The notes beneath the pieces were generated by a model. That model was given only the letters and a program-made list of their open reading frames with translations. It was not told where the DNA came from and did no database searches. Shown here piece after piece: positions 1-8,156 of a stretch of DNA of 64,000 bases (positions are counted from its first letter, which is position 1; each line of letters begins with the position of its first letter). The translations under genes were made by a program, and so were the position numbers. The stretch lies in assembly GCF_021654035.1 (NCBI RefSeq), contig NZ_JAJPDW010000005.1, positions 62,001 through 126,000 on the forward strand, written 5' to 3'. The DNA comes from Microbacterium aurantiacum (GTDB taxonomy: Bacteria > Actinomycetota > Actinomycetes > Actinomycetales > Microbacteriaceae).

Positions 1-1
1 A

Positions 2-466
2 CGGGTCATCGAGCTCCGCGACGGCGTGATGGTGCGCGACGAACGACACGGTGGATACGGCGACACATCGGGGTTGCCGAGCCTCGCCCCGCAGCCCGAA
101 CGCGGGGCCGCAGCGGTCGCGGCGCTGACGGCGGTCCTGGAACTGCATCGCGAGATCGTCGAGACCGGAACGGTGGAACCCGAAGCGGTGGATGCCGCCG
201 TGACGGCGGCGAGTGTCGCGGCCGATCCGGCGCGCGAGGCGGAAGCCCACGATGCGCTCGAGGTGGCGCGGGAGGCCGCGGCGGCATCGCTTGCCGAGGC
301 CGGAGTCGCGCCCGTCGCCGACTCCGCGGACGCATCGCCCGCGCCGCGCACCAATCCGATCCCGGTCGCCGACATCGCGGAGGTGGATGTCGCTGAACTC
401 GGCGTCGCCGATCGCCTCGGACTCGGCGGAGACCGCGGTCACGAAGAAGTGGGGCCGACCTCGTGA
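2..466 (+). CDS. ftsE: Cell division ATP-binding protein FtsE, 3' end only
   Basis: The window opens inside this gene. The first visible residues (RVIELRDGVMVRDERHGGYG) match the usual C-terminal end of the FtsE ABC ATPase, which energises FtsX to control peptidoglycan hydrolases at the septum. The Walker motifs lie outside the window. Instead of stopping there, the frame runs on for about 135 Ala/Glu/Val/Asp-rich residues with no recognisable fold, probably a disordered tail. Its TGA overlaps the GTG of ftsX by 4 bp, the classic ftsEX coupling. The identification rests on the terminal motif plus ftsX downstream. Confidence 0.88.
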   Translation, partial: RVIELRDGVMVRDERHGGYGDTSGLPSLAPQPERGAAAVAALTAVLELHREIVETGTVEPEAVDAAVTAASVAADPAREAEAHDALEVAREAAAASLAEAGVAPVADSADASPAPRTNPIPVADIAEVDVAELGVADRLGLGGDRGHEEVGPTS

Positions 467-1374
467 GGGGGGGACTGGTCCTCGCCGAGGCTGTCAACGG
501 ACTCCGTCGGAATGCATCGATGGTGATCTCCATCGTGTTGGTGACGTTCGTCTCGCTCACTTTCGTCGGAGCGGCCATCCTGATGCAGATGCAGATCGGT
601 CAGATGCGTGCGTTCTGGGTGGATCGGGCGCAGGTCGCGGTGTACATGTGCACCGCGGTGCAGACGCCGACGTGCACGGACGGCGTCGCCACCCAGGAGC
701 AGCTGGACGCGGTCGAGGCGCAGCTGGAGGGTCCGGCGCTGGCGCCTCTCATCCGCGAAGTGCGATTCGAGACGCGGGAGGAGGCGTACGACAACGTCAT
801 CGCCCTCGTCGGGGAGGACTACGCGAGCGTCATCACCGCGGACCAGCTGAACGAGACTTTCTGGATCAACCTCGTCGACCAGGACGAATCGGACGTCATC
901 AGTGAGGCTTTCACCGGGATGGCGGGCGTCGAAGAGGTGCAGGATCAGCTCCAGTACCTCGACCCGCTGTTCTCGGCCCTGACAGTCGCGACCTATATCG
1001 CCGTCGGAATCGCCGTCCTGATGCTGATCGCCGCGGTGCTGCTGATCTCCACCACGATCCGGCTCTCCGCGTACGCGCGTCGGCGGGAGCTGGGCATCAT
1101 GCGGCTCGTGGGCGCCTCGAACCGTTTCATACAGACACCCTTCATCCTCGAAGGGGTGTTCGCCGCGCTCATCGGATCCGTCCTGGCCAGCGCCGCCGTC
1201 CTCGCCGGCGTGCACTTCGGCGTCGAAGAGTACCTCCGGGGTCGCGTCGAGTTCGTCACGACGTGGGTCGGTATGGGAGAGGCGTGGCTCGTCGTGCCCG
1301 TGCTGGTGGCGATCGGGGTCGTCCTCGCGGCCGTCTCCGCCGGCTTCGCGATCCGACGCTGGCTGCGTGCCTGA
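463..1374 (+). CDS. ftsX: Cell division protein FtsX
   Basis: 303 aa membrane partner of FtsE, which transmits ATPase state to extracellular murein hydrolases. A first membrane segment lies at about residues 19-42. It is followed by an extracellular domain of about 125 residues with a Cys63/Cys71 pair that could form a disulfide, then three further hydrophobic segments in the C-terminal half (FtsX/MacB permease fold), with the cytoplasmic ARRRELGIMRLVGAS loop typical of the family between the second and third. The GTG start overlaps the ftsE stop (GTGA). Length and topology are normal for actinobacterial FtsX. Confidence 0.96.
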   Translation: MRGGLVLAEAVNGLRRNASMVISIVLVTFVSLTFVGAAILMQMQIGQMRAFWVDRAQVAVYMCTAVQTPTCTDGVATQEQLDAVEAQLEGPALAPLIREVRFETREEAYDNVIALVGEDYASVITADQLNETFWINLVDQDESDVISEAFTGMAGVEEVQDQLQYLDPLFSALTVATYIAVGIAVLMLIAAVLLISTTIRLSAYARRRELGIMRLVGASNRFIQTPFILEGVFAALIGSVLASAAVLAGVHFGVEEYLRGRVEFVTTWVGMGEAWLVVPVLVAIGVVLAAVSAGFAIRRWLRA

Positions 1375-1414
1375 CGGGCTTCGGCGACGTGCCGATCCCT
1401 GCCGGACTTTCGGG

Positions 1415-1420
1415 TAGGGT
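1415..1420 (+). promoter_or_regulatory. Candidate -10 box for smpB (TAGGGT)
   Basis: TANNNT hexamer 69 nt before the smpB ATG. It would give a 5' UTR of about 60 nt carrying the GAGGAG ribosome site near 1478. No clear -35 is visible. Confidence 0.35.
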
Positions 1421-1488
1421 GAAAGGCTGTCGTCCGGCACGAAAGCCGCCCGAACGTCGACGGAGCGGATCGATCGAGGAGAGTCACC

Positions 1489-1965
1489 ATGCCCAGGGAA
1501 CGCGGGGAGAAGGTCATCGCGACCAATCGTCGCGCGCGCCACGAGTACGCGATCGAGAAGACGTACGAGGCAGGGCTCGTACTCACCGGGACCGAGGTGA
1601 AGTCGTTGCGCCAGGGGCGTGCCAACCTCTCGGACGGCTACGCGTACATCGACGGCGGGCAGGCGTATCTCGATGCCGTGCACATCCCCGAGTACTCGCA
1701 AGGGCATTGGACGAACCATTCGTCGAAACGCACCCGCAAGCTTCTCCTGCACAAGGAGGAGATCGTGAAGCTCTCGCACGCGATCAGCGCCGGGGGCTAC
1801 ACGCTCGTCCCCCTGAAGCTGTACTTCCTGGACGGTCGGGCCAAGGTCGAGATCGCCGTGGCGAAGGGAAAGAAGGACTGGGACAAGCGCCAGACCCTTC
1901 GCGAGCGTCAGGACAAGCGTGAGGCCGAACGCGCGATGCGCACGAAGAACCGGCTGGGCGACTGA
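1489..1965 (+). CDS. smpB: SsrA-binding protein SmpB
   Basis: 158 aa partner of tmRNA in trans-translation. It binds the tRNA-like domain and occupies the decoding site of stalled ribosomes. The beta-barrel motifs are intact: the [19 protein letters not shown] block near residues 34-52 and the KGKKDWDKR segment near 127-135, followed by the basic C-terminal tail (to NRLGD) that enters the mRNA channel. The ATG has a GAGGAG Shine-Dalgarno sequence about 8 nt upstream. Its RNA partner ssrA lies about 3.7 kb downstream. Confidence 0.98.
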   Translation: MPRERGEKVIATNRRARHEYAIEKTYEAGLVLTGTEVKSLRQGRANLSDGYAYIDGGQAYLDAVHIPEYSQGHWTNHSSKRTRKLLLHKEEIVKLSHAISAGGYTLVPLKLYFLDGRAKVEIAVAKGKKDWDKRQTLRERQDKREAERAMRTKNRLGD

Positions 1966-1982
1966 CCCGCCCGCCGCCACGG

Positions 1983-2648
1983 TCAGTGTGCGCGGAAGCG
2001 CGCCTCGATCGCGGCCGTGATGACGAGTTCCTCCGGACGTAGCTGCACCGAGGGTGCGTTTGCGTCGCGGAAGGCAGCCGCGGCCATCAGCGGCGCGGAA
2101 CGGCGTTCCGTCCGATCGCCCGATTCGCCGAGCAACCCGACGTCGGCGATGTGTTCGGCCTCGACGGCGAAGAGTCCCAGGGCTCCCGCGTAGGCGCGGG
2201 CGCGGGCGACGGCCACCCCGACGGCGGTCGTCGCCGCTTCCTCTTCGAGCCGCACGCGGGTCTCCGCTCCCAGAAGCCACTGGATACCGACGAGGTGTAC
2301 GCCGTCGACGTCCGCCACCTCCGTGACCCATCCGGACAGCGCGTCGGAGTCCGCGAAGGCCGCGGTGACGTCGACGGTCGCGTGATGGACCGGATCCAGA
2401 CGTGCCCCCTCCGGGTGCCACGGCCGCTCGGACCACACGGATGCGCGGTCGGATGCCCAACGCAGCACCGTCCCCGACGCCAGCCGCCGGTCGAGATCGG
2501 CACGGAGAGGATCCGTCAGCGCGGCGTTGCGGGCGACGACCTCGGAACGCACGGCACCCTCCGTTCGCACGGAGAGGTGCACGACCGCTTCTTCGGGCGC
2601 GACGCGCACTTCGTGTTCGCCGCGGACGCTGATGATGACCTCGCTCAT
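1983..2648 (-). CDS. SIMPL (DUF541) domain protein
   Basis: 221 aa protein of the SIMPL/DUF541 family, whose cellular role is poorly defined. The N-terminus (MSEVIISVRGEHEVRVAPEE) has the G-x-G/A-x-V-x-V-x-PD/E pattern typical of the family, followed by the V-x-LSVRTEG strand. A long stretch predicted as helix with RARAYAGALG lies in the second half. I see no signal peptide, so this copy looks cytoplasmic. I chose the ATG at 2648 over an in-frame start further upstream because homology begins there and TACCCT ends 6 nt before it. Divergent from the DUF4397 gene. Confidence 0.8.
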   Translation of the reverse strand: MSEVIISVRGEHEVRVAPEEAVVHLSVRTEGAVRSEVVARNAALTDPLRADLDRRLASGTVLRWASDRASVWSERPWHPEGARLDPVHHATVDVTAAFADSDALSGWVTEVADVDGVHLVGIQWLLGAETRVRLEEEAATTAVGVAVARARAYAGALGLFAVEAEHIADVGLLGESGDRTERRSAPLMAAAAFRDANAPSVQLRPEELVITAAIEARFRAH

Positions 2649-2654
2649 GACCCG

Positions 2655-2660
2655 AGGGTA
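2655..2660 (-). promoter_or_regulatory. Leaderless-type -10 (TACCCT) for the SIMPL gene
   Basis: Six nucleotides separate the hexamer from the ATG at 2648, so transcription would begin at the start codon. Confidence 0.5.
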
Positions 2661-2713
2661 CGCCGAAGGATTCGGCGGGTGCGGGAGCCTCCCGGAAAAA
2701 ATCTCATTCACGT

Positions 2714-2723
2714 GCATCCGAAT
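2714..2723 (+). promoter_or_regulatory. Possible ECF/SigK-type promoter element upstream of the DUF4397 gene
   Basis: GCATCCGAAT, 68 nt before the GTG, resembles the CCATCC/CCGAAT elements reported for mycobacterial SigK promoters. Only one convincing element is visible, so this is weak. The context (a SigK-like gene 1.5 kb downstream) is the main reason to note it. Confidence 0.2.
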
Positions 2724-2790
2724 TGGGGGTTCGCGGAGAAACACTCATCAACGGGCGGCCAGGCGCCGCCCCCGATCAAGGAGGACCATC

Positions 2791-3615
2791 GTGCGAAAGA
2801 CCATCGCTCTCGGTGTCGCAGCGGGAGCCGTCGCGGCCCTCGGGCTCGTCGCCCCCGCCTACGCGGACTCGGCCGAATCGGCTCAGCTCTCTGTGCTGCA
2901 CGGCATCCCGGACACCCCCGTCGACGTGTACGTCGACGGTGAACTCACCCTCGACGACTTCCAGCCCGGCGACCTCGCCGGCCCGCTGGAGCTCCCGGCC
3001 GCGACTTACTCGGTCGCGATCACCGCTCCGGACGCGGCGGACGACAGCGAGCCGATCCTCGGGCCGGTCGACCTGACGCTCGATGCCGGTGTCAACTACA
3101 CCGCCGTCGCGCACCTGACCGCCGACGGGACTCCGACGGTGACGCCCTACGTCAACGACACCTCTCAGACCGCCGCGGGTGAAGGCCGACTCACGGTTCG
3201 TCACGACGCCGCGGCCCCCGCCGTCGACATCCTCGCGGGTGGTTCGCCGGTGATCGAGAACCTCTCCAACCCCGACGAGGCGACTCTGAACCTCGCCGCG
3301 GGCACCGTCTCGGCATCGGTTGCCGCGACCGGCACCACCGACCCCGTGATCGGCCCGGCCGACGTCGAGATCCAGGAAGGCGTCCTGACCATCGTCTACG
3401 CCTGGGGCAGCCTCGAGGACGAGAACCTCGCTCTCGCCGTCCAGACGATCGAGGGTCTGCACTCGGGCCCCGAGGGCGTGAACTCTGGTACCGCGGGCCT
3501 GCTCGCGCAGCAGGACCAGCAGCGTCAGACCATGTTCCTCATCGGTGGACTGCTGATCGCCGCCGTCGCCGCCGGTTCCGTCGTCGTCGTCGCCCGCGCG
3601 CGCGCCGGCCGCTGA
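2791..3615 (+). CDS. Secreted, membrane-anchored DUF4397 protein
   Basis: 274 aa surface protein. The Sec signal peptide (RKTIALGVAAGAVAALGLVAP, cleavage near AYA-D) is followed by two repeats of the DUF4397 beta domain. The first begins QLSVLHGIPDTPVDVYVDG; the second begins RLTVRHDAAAPAVDILAGG. The C-terminus has a hydrophobic segment of about 20 residues followed by RARAGR, the layout of a cell-wall sorting signal, but no LPxTG motif precedes it. A strong AAGGAGGACC ribosome site fixes the GTG start. It sits 5 bp upstream of the sortase gene, so it is a likely substrate or partner. Function unknown. Confidence 0.88.
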   Translation: MRKTIALGVAAGAVAALGLVAPAYADSAESAQLSVLHGIPDTPVDVYVDGELTLDDFQPGDLAGPLELPAATYSVAITAPDAADDSEPILGPVDLTLDAGVNYTAVAHLTADGTPTVTPYVNDTSQTAAGEGRLTVRHDAAAPAVDILAGGSPVIENLSNPDEATLNLAAGTVSASVAATGTTDPVIGPADVEIQEGVLTIVYAWGSLEDENLALAVQTIEGLHSGPEGVNSGTAGLLAQQDQQRQTMFLIGGLLIAAVAAGSVVVVARARAGR

Positions 3616-3620
3616 ATCGA

Positions 3621-4259
3621 GTGATGAGCATGAGGGGGATCGTCGCGACGCTGGCCGCCGCGGCGGTCTCCCTCGTTTTGGCGGGGTGCGGTTCCGCCCC
3701 CACGGATGCCGCATCCACTCCGCCTGCACCGGCACCGTCGGCGACGGCGGCCCCCACCCCCGTCGCCGACGTGCCGATCGCGGCGGCCACCCCCGAGCCG
3801 GTACGTCAGCCCGTGCCGCCCGTGCGGGTGGCCGTCGCGGCCATCGGCGTCGACATCCCGGTCGTCCCCGTCGGAGTGGAAGAGGGCGGTTTCATGGAGA
3901 TCCCCGACGACCCCGCCGTCGGCGGGTGGTATCGGTTCGGCGCCGATCCCTCCAGCCCCGACGGCAACACCGTCATCAGCGCTCACGTCGACTTCCCCGG
4001 ATACCCCATCGGGCCTTTCAGCCGCCTCCGTGATCTTCCTGCGGGGGAGCAGGTCGAGGTGACGGATGATGCGGGCACCGTCCATCGCTATGTCATCGAG
4101 AGTGTGACGTACTACCCCAAGGCGGAGCTCCCCGTCAACAACTTGTTCGCGCGGTCGGGAACCGATTCGCTTGTCCTCATCACCTGCGGTGGTCCGTTCG
4201 ATCAGGCGACGGGCCGCTACGCGGATAATGTGGTCGCCGTGGCCACGCCCGTGGAATGA
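3621..4259 (+). CDS. Class F sortase with lipoprotein signal
   Basis: 212 aa transpeptidase of the sortase family. The catalytic triad is visible as His122 (SAHVD), Cys189 (LITCGG) and Arg199 (TGRYADN). The N-terminus is unusual: instead of a plain transmembrane anchor it has a lipobox (VLAGC, Cys23) followed by a Pro/Ala/Thr-rich linker of about 45 residues, implying lipid anchoring to the outer face of the membrane. Three starts are possible (GTG 3621, ATG 3624, ATG 3630); all keep the signal peptide. It lies between the DUF4397 gene and a sigma/anti-sigma pair, suggesting one regulated surface-protein unit. Confidence 0.88.
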   Translation: MMSMRGIVATLAAAAVSLVLAGCGSAPTDAASTPPAPAPSATAAPTPVADVPIAAATPEPVRQPVPPVRVAVAAIGVDIPVVPVGVEEGGFMEIPDDPAVGGWYRFGADPSSPDGNTVISAHVDFPGYPIGPFSRLRDLPAGEQVEVTDDAGTVHRYVIESVTYYPKAELPVNNLFARSGTDSLVLITCGGPFDQATGRYADNVVAVATPVE

Positions 4260-4269
4260 CGCCGGTGCC

Positions 4270-4854
4270 ATGAGCAGCGCAGTGTTGAGGGAAGGCACCC
4301 CCGTGGATGAGATCGAGGAGCAGGAACTGCACGAGCGGTTCCGCCAGGGCGACGAGCGTGCGCTCGAAGCCATCTATCGCAGGTGGTCGGCGATAGTGTT
4401 CACCCTCGCCCTCCGGTCCCTCGGGGACCGAGGCGACGCAGAGGACGTGACGCAGAAGACGTTCGTGTCCGCATGGACGTCGCGTGCGTCGTACGACCCG
4501 TCGAAGGCCAAGATCTCCACCTGGCTGGTCGCGATCGCCAAGCGCCGCATCGCGGACATGCACGAAGCGAGGGCCAGGGTCCGCGCCCTCCAGGAGCAGT
4601 TGCAGAGGACGGCGCATCCGGACGACATGGTAGGTCACGAGGTCGATCTCGGAGATTCGCTCCTCCTCGCCGATGAATTGCAGCGGCTCGAGCCCGACGC
4701 GCAACGTGTGGTGCGTCTTGCCTTCTACGATGATCTGACGCACGACCAGATCGCCTCCCGCCTCGACATGCCATTGGGAACCGTGAAAAGCCATATCCGC
4801 AGGAGCCTGACGCGACTGCGACGACGACTGGAGGTGGGTCATGTCGCATCTTGA
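4270..4854 (+). CDS. sigK: ECF RNA polymerase sigma factor, SigK-like
   Basis: 194 aa sigma-70 family factor. Region 2 contains LGDRGDAEDVTQKTFVSAW (promoter melting and -10 recognition). Region 4 ends with a helix-turn-helix, THDQIASRLDMPLGTVKSHI, for -35 recognition. The assignment to the SigK group rests on the RskA-type anti-sigma factor immediately downstream and overlapping it by 14 bp. An alternative start is GTG 4303, which has GGGAAGG upstream and would remove 11 residues outside the conserved domains. It probably activates its own operon and the DUF4397/sortase genes (inferred). Confidence 0.88.
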   Translation: MSSAVLREGTPVDEIEEQELHERFRQGDERALEAIYRRWSAIVFTLALRSLGDRGDAEDVTQKTFVSAWTSRASYDPSKAKISTWLVAIAKRRIADMHEARARVRALQEQLQRTAHPDDMVGHEVDLGDSLLLADELQRLEPDAQRVVRLAFYDDLTHDQIASRLDMPLGTVKSHIRRSLTRLRRRLEVGHVAS

Positions 4855-5584
4855 TCCTGACCGGTTCGCCGCCGTCGCGTTCGGTGAGGCTCCGTCAGCC
4901 GACGAGCAGGTCCATCTCGCCGCGTGCGACGAGTGTGCGCTCGAACTGGCTGAGCTAGAGCACACGATCACCATCGGCCGTTCCACGATGAATCTCGGCG
5001 AGCTCGAGTCCCCGCCGGACCGTGTTTGGGGGAACATCCTCGACGAGGTGCGCAGATCAGAGTCCGCCCCGGTGGCCACCATGACTGCGCGCGAGGCGGG
5101 GGATGAGGCGGGGTCTCCCCGGAACCCCGCTCCCGCTGCGCGTCCGCGGCGGCGGGGCTACCGCCTGCTCTTCGCTCTGGCTGCCAGCACGGCCGTCGTC
5201 CTCGCCGTCGTCGGCGTGTGGTCGCTCGTGCGTCCCGCGCAGGTGGTCGAGTTGGCGTCCGCGACTCTGAACGCGTTCCCGGAGCATCCGGGGGCGGCCG
5301 GATCGGCGGTGGTCGTGGAGTCCGCAGACGGTGACACTCGCGTCCGCGTCGAGTTGGACGCGTCGGTTCCGGATGACGGATACCGCGAGGTCTGGCTCAT
5401 CACCGCGGACGCATCTGCTCTGGTGAGCCTCGGCGTCCTCGACGGGCGCGAAGGGGAGTTCGCCGTTCCCGCTGGTATCGACATCGATGAGTACGTCCTC
5501 GTCGACATCTCCCAAGAAGAGGACGACGAGGACCCGGGCCACTCGGGCGATTCCATCGTGCGGGGCGAGCTCGAGTTCGCGTGA
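4841..5584 (+). CDS. rskA: Anti-sigma factor, RskA family
   Basis: 247 aa membrane anti-sigma factor. The cytoplasmic N-terminus has a zinc-binding pattern His25-x3-Cys29-x2-Cys32 as in ZAS domains. One transmembrane helix spans roughly residues 109-130. The C-terminal part carries the RskA domain, ending in the block around GYREVWLITADASALVSLGV and an acidic tail. In the family, regulated proteolysis of this protein releases SigK. The ATG lies inside the sigma gene (14-bp overlap), so the two are probably made in fixed ratio. Confidence 0.9.
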   Translation: MSHLDPDRFAAVAFGEAPSADEQVHLAACDECALELAELEHTITIGRSTMNLGELESPPDRVWGNILDEVRRSESAPVATMTAREAGDEAGSPRNPAPAARPRRRGYRLLFALAASTAVVLAVVGVWSLVRPAQVVELASATLNAFPEHPGAAGSAVVVESADGDTRVRVELDASVPDDGYREVWLITADASALVSLGVLDGREGEFAVPAGIDIDEYVLVDISQEEDDEDPGHSGDSIVRGELEFA

Positions 5585-5632
5585 ACGTGAGCCGCAGCGT
5601 GGGTCCGGGTGCGCACCTCCCACGCGAAGGTG

Positions 5633-5638
5633 TATCCT
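5633..5638 (+). promoter_or_regulatory. Candidate -10 box for ssrA (TATCCT)
   Basis: Good TANNNT hexamer about 70 nt upstream of the mature tmRNA 5' end. A precursor starting near 5645 would need 5' trimming by RNase P. Confidence 0.4.
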
Positions 5639-5707
5639 GATGTGCTCGGGTGTTTCGCCCGGGGATAATTCCACAGGGTGACAGCGGTTCCTTGCCGAAC
5701 GGCGCTC

Positions 5708-6079
5708 GGGGATGATCGGTTTCGACATCGCTCGTGACGCTGCGGGAAGCGGGCCGAGGATGCAGGGTTATCTCGTCAACGCTCCCTGCGAAAACAATAA
5801 CTGCCGAAAAGAAGCAGTCCGACTTCGCCCTCGCTGCCTAAGCAGCGAGCTCGAGTCCGTCAGTCCGTGAGTGATCCCGTCACGGGTACTGGCGTCATTT
5901 AGGGATCTTGCTGCGTGATGGCGTCTGGATGTCACGCGGGACTCTTTCCAGACTGGGCCCGTCGACTTGTGTGTCTGTGCTGAAGGTCGGGGCCGAGCAG
6001 AACGTCTTCACAGACTGCGCCCGGAGAAGACGCAGTTCAAAAGCGATGGACGGGGGTTCGATTCCCCCCATCTCCACGA
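5708..6079 (+). ncRNA. ssrA: Transfer-messenger RNA (tmRNA)
   Basis: The tRNA-like 5' end GGGGATGATCGGTTTCGACA pairs with the 3' end CATCTCC (GGGGAUG with CAUCUCC, one G-U pair). The T arm GGGGGTTCGATTCCCCCC is present just before it. The internal reading frame resumes at GCC 5803 and ends at TAA 5841, encoding the tag AEKKQSDFALAA. The 3' terminus reads A-CGA instead of A-CCA, so the CCA is probably added after transcription, which would put the mature encoded end at 6076. It works with SmpB (1489-1965) to rescue stalled ribosomes and mark their products for proteolysis. Confidence 0.96.
5803..5841 (+). other. tmRNA tag-peptide reading frame
   Basis: Encodes AEKKQSDFALAA followed by TAA. 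The resume codon GCC follows AACAATAACT, matching the A/U-rich sequence before the resume codon in other actinobacterial tmRNAs. The ALAA end is the usual ClpXP recognition signal. Confidence 0.88.
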
Positions 6080-6094
6080 CCGCTGTCACAACGG

Positions 6095-6138
6095 TGAAGG
6101 CCCGGTTTCCGCGATACCACGCGGAAACCGGGCCTTCA
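6095..6138 (+). terminator. Terminator downstream of ssrA
   Basis: A perfect inverted repeat of 19 bp (arm begins TGAAGGCCCGGTTTCCGCG) with a 6-nt loop, 16 bp after the tmRNA. The U-tract after it is weak. It also lies downstream of the convergent 2H phosphoesterase gene and may serve both strands. Confidence 0.85.
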
Positions 6139-6188
6139 TCGTCTCCGTAAGACACGGTCTGGCGCCGCTGTCGAGGCGGTTGGATCCG

Positions 6189-6743
6189 TCATGAGTTCCA
6201 CAGGATCCTCGACTCGCGCCGGGCCGCATCCCACCGTCGCACGCCGACGATCGACCCGTCGTAAGCAGGCGCGAGACGGGCGGTCGCCCCCGGGATCTGC
6301 GAGAGGATGAGGCGGCGCGCGAGGGTGACATGCGGCGTCCATGCGCCCGGGGCGGTGTGCGGCAGATCCCCGCCCGGTCCGCAGATCGCGTGAAGCCTCC
6401 GGTGCAGCGCATCGAGCTCGGGCGTCAGGCGGATCGGTCGAACGAGGACTCCGCGACGGGCCTCATCCGAGTGCGAGAACACGATGGGCGCGAGCAGCCG
6501 AATCTCCAGCGGCAGGATGCTGACGATCGGCGTCAGATCCGGGACAGGGAGATCCGCCCGCACGACGGCGGTGATGTGGGGACGGTTCGCCGCGGCGGTG
6601 GATGCCGCGAGGGACGAGTGGCCGCCCGCTCGCAGCCGTTCCCAGTCGTCGCGGATGGACGCCTCGGACGCCGCGTCGAGGAGGAGCTCCAGGCTCACGA
6701 CGGGCGGAGGAGCAGGTCGGCCGGGGGAGGGCTCCGGCGTCAC
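6189..6743 (-). CDS. 2'-5' RNA ligase-like (2H phosphoesterase) protein
   Basis: 184 aa protein with the two H-x-T/S motifs of the 2H superfamily, RPHITAV and TPHVTLA, about 85 residues apart. Family members hydrolyse or form 2',5' or cyclic phosphodiester bonds on RNA or nucleotides; the substrate here is unknown. I place the start at GTG 6743, which overlaps the stop of the upstream amine oxidase gene as GTGA; an internal GTG at 6698 is possible. The pairing with an oxidase gives no clear functional hint. Confidence 0.78.
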   Translation of the reverse strand: MTPEPSPGRPAPPPVVSLELLLDAASEASIRDDWERLRAGGHSSLAASTAAANRPHITAVVRADLPVPDLTPIVSILPLEIRLLAPIVFSHSDEARRGVLVRPIRLTPELDALHRRLHAICGPGGDLPHTAPGAWTPHVTLARRLILSQIPGATARLAPAYDGSIVGVRRWDAARRESRILWNS

Positions 6744-8062
6744 GCCCACAGCGACTCGATCGGGACAGCGCCCCCGAGCACACGCTCCGCCGCCCGGTGC
6801 CCGGAGCACAGCGCGGCGGTGACCGTCGCAGGGTCATCCGTCCAGGTCGCCTCGCCGGCGAGGTGCAGCACGTCGCCCACGGGCGTGGCGAGGTCGTCGT
6901 GGTCCGCGGTGGTCGACCCCACCCGCATATAGGCGTACGAGCCGCGTGCGAAAGGATCCGCCCACCACCGGGTGACCCGCACATGGATCGGGTCGACATA
7001 GCCGCCCGGGTACAGGCGTCGGAGCGGTCCCGCTGCCGCTTCGCCGACCTCCCTGTCGGAGAGATCGCGGATGCCGACCCCGGCCGGTCCCGCCGCGAAG
7101 GTGAGGAGCGTCGGCTCACCGTGGAGGTCGGTGAGGTCGTACCACGAGTGCCACCACTGCGCGGCGGGACCCTGAGCGCGGAGAGCATAGACGTCCGCAT
7201 CCCAGAACCGGACAGGGAACCGGAGGAAGACCTTCTCGAACGCGTTCATCCTCAAACGTGAAAGTGCTCCGGCGACGGGGTCGGGGAGCGCGGGTGAGAT
7301 CGTCAGGTCGCCAGAGGCGAGGACGCCGACCGGGACGGTCACCACCGCCGAGCGCGCGTGCCAGGCGCTGGCATCCGTCACGGCGGTGACGCCGTCGCCG
7401 TTCCAATGCACCTCGCGGACGACCTCCTCGAGCCGCACGTCGACTCCGTCGGCCAGCCGTTGCGCGAGCACGTCGTAGCCCCCGGGAAAGACCACCTCGT
7501 CGCCCTCGATGGCGTCGTCATCGAGCCCGTGCGCGGCGAGGTCGTCGATCCGGGCGCCGTACTGCTCCTCGCTCCGGTGTTCGAAGTACTCCCGGACCCG
7601 CTGGGTCCTCTCCGCGTCCCACCCCTGAGCGGCGAGGGCCTGGTCGGTGACGTCGCGATAGGACGCGCGCGGCTCGGATCGGGCGATGATGCCGACGAGG
7701 TCCGCATCGATGCGGCGGATGTCGGCGATATGCCGCCGGGTCTCCTCGGCACTCAGACGCGCACCATCGGGGCCGAAGTAGGCGATCGGACGGCTGTCGG
7801 GCTGGTAGCCCCCGACCGTGAACTCCCGCATCGGCATGCCGAAGGCGGTCGCCGCCGCTGCGACGGGCGAGTCCGTGATCCCGTGGATCCACGACGCGCC
7901 GAGATCCGTCACCCATCCGTCGGTGCGATCGGTGTGGACCCGCCCACCGATCCGATCCCGCGCTTCGAGAACGACGGTGCGCCGGCCTTCGCCGCGGAGA
8001 AGTCGTGCGGCCGCCAGACCCGAGATTCCCGCGCCGACGATGATCGTGTCGAACCGATCCAT
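6740..8062 (-). CDS. FAD-dependent amine oxidase (polyamine/monoamine oxidase family)
   Basis: 440 aa flavoenzyme. The N-terminal dinucleotide fold (IIVGAGISGLAAARLL) and the following E-A-R-D-R-I-G-G-R-V motif bind FAD. The C-terminal block VLHLAGEATWTDDPATV is the second FAD-contact motif of the amine oxidase family. The middle holds the variable substrate domain, so whether it acts on polyamines, monoamines or another amine cannot be read from sequence. The ATG has an AGGAGG site about 6 nt upstream, and TAGGGT at 8093-8098 (minus strand) is a likely -10. Overlaps the next gene by 4 bp. Confidence 0.88.
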   Translation of the reverse strand: MDRFDTIIVGAGISGLAAARLLRGEGRRTVVLEARDRIGGRVHTDRTDGWVTDLGASWIHGITDSPVAAAATAFGMPMREFTVGGYQPDSRPIAYFGPDGARLSAEETRRHIADIRRIDADLVGIIARSEPRASYRDVTDQALAAQGWDAERTQRVREYFEHRSEEQYGARIDDLAAHGLDDDAIEGDEVVFPGGYDVLAQRLADGVDVRLEEVVREVHWNGDGVTAVTDASAWHARSAVVTVPVGVLASGDLTISPALPDPVAGALSRLRMNAFEKVFLRFPVRFWDADVYALRAQGPAAQWWHSWYDLTDLHGEPTLLTFAAGPAGVGIRDLSDREVGEAAAGPLRRLYPGGYVDPIHVRVTRWWADPFARGSYAYMRVGSTTADHDDLATPVGDVLHLAGEATWTDDPATVTAALCSGHRAAERVLGGAVPIESLWA

Positions 8063-8156
8063 GTCGCCTCCTGCCGCGCCGCCGTGGATCCGACCCTACC
8101 GTCGTCCTCCGCGCAGGGGCGGGAATACGAGGGACCCCGCACGCGCTGTGCCCCGC

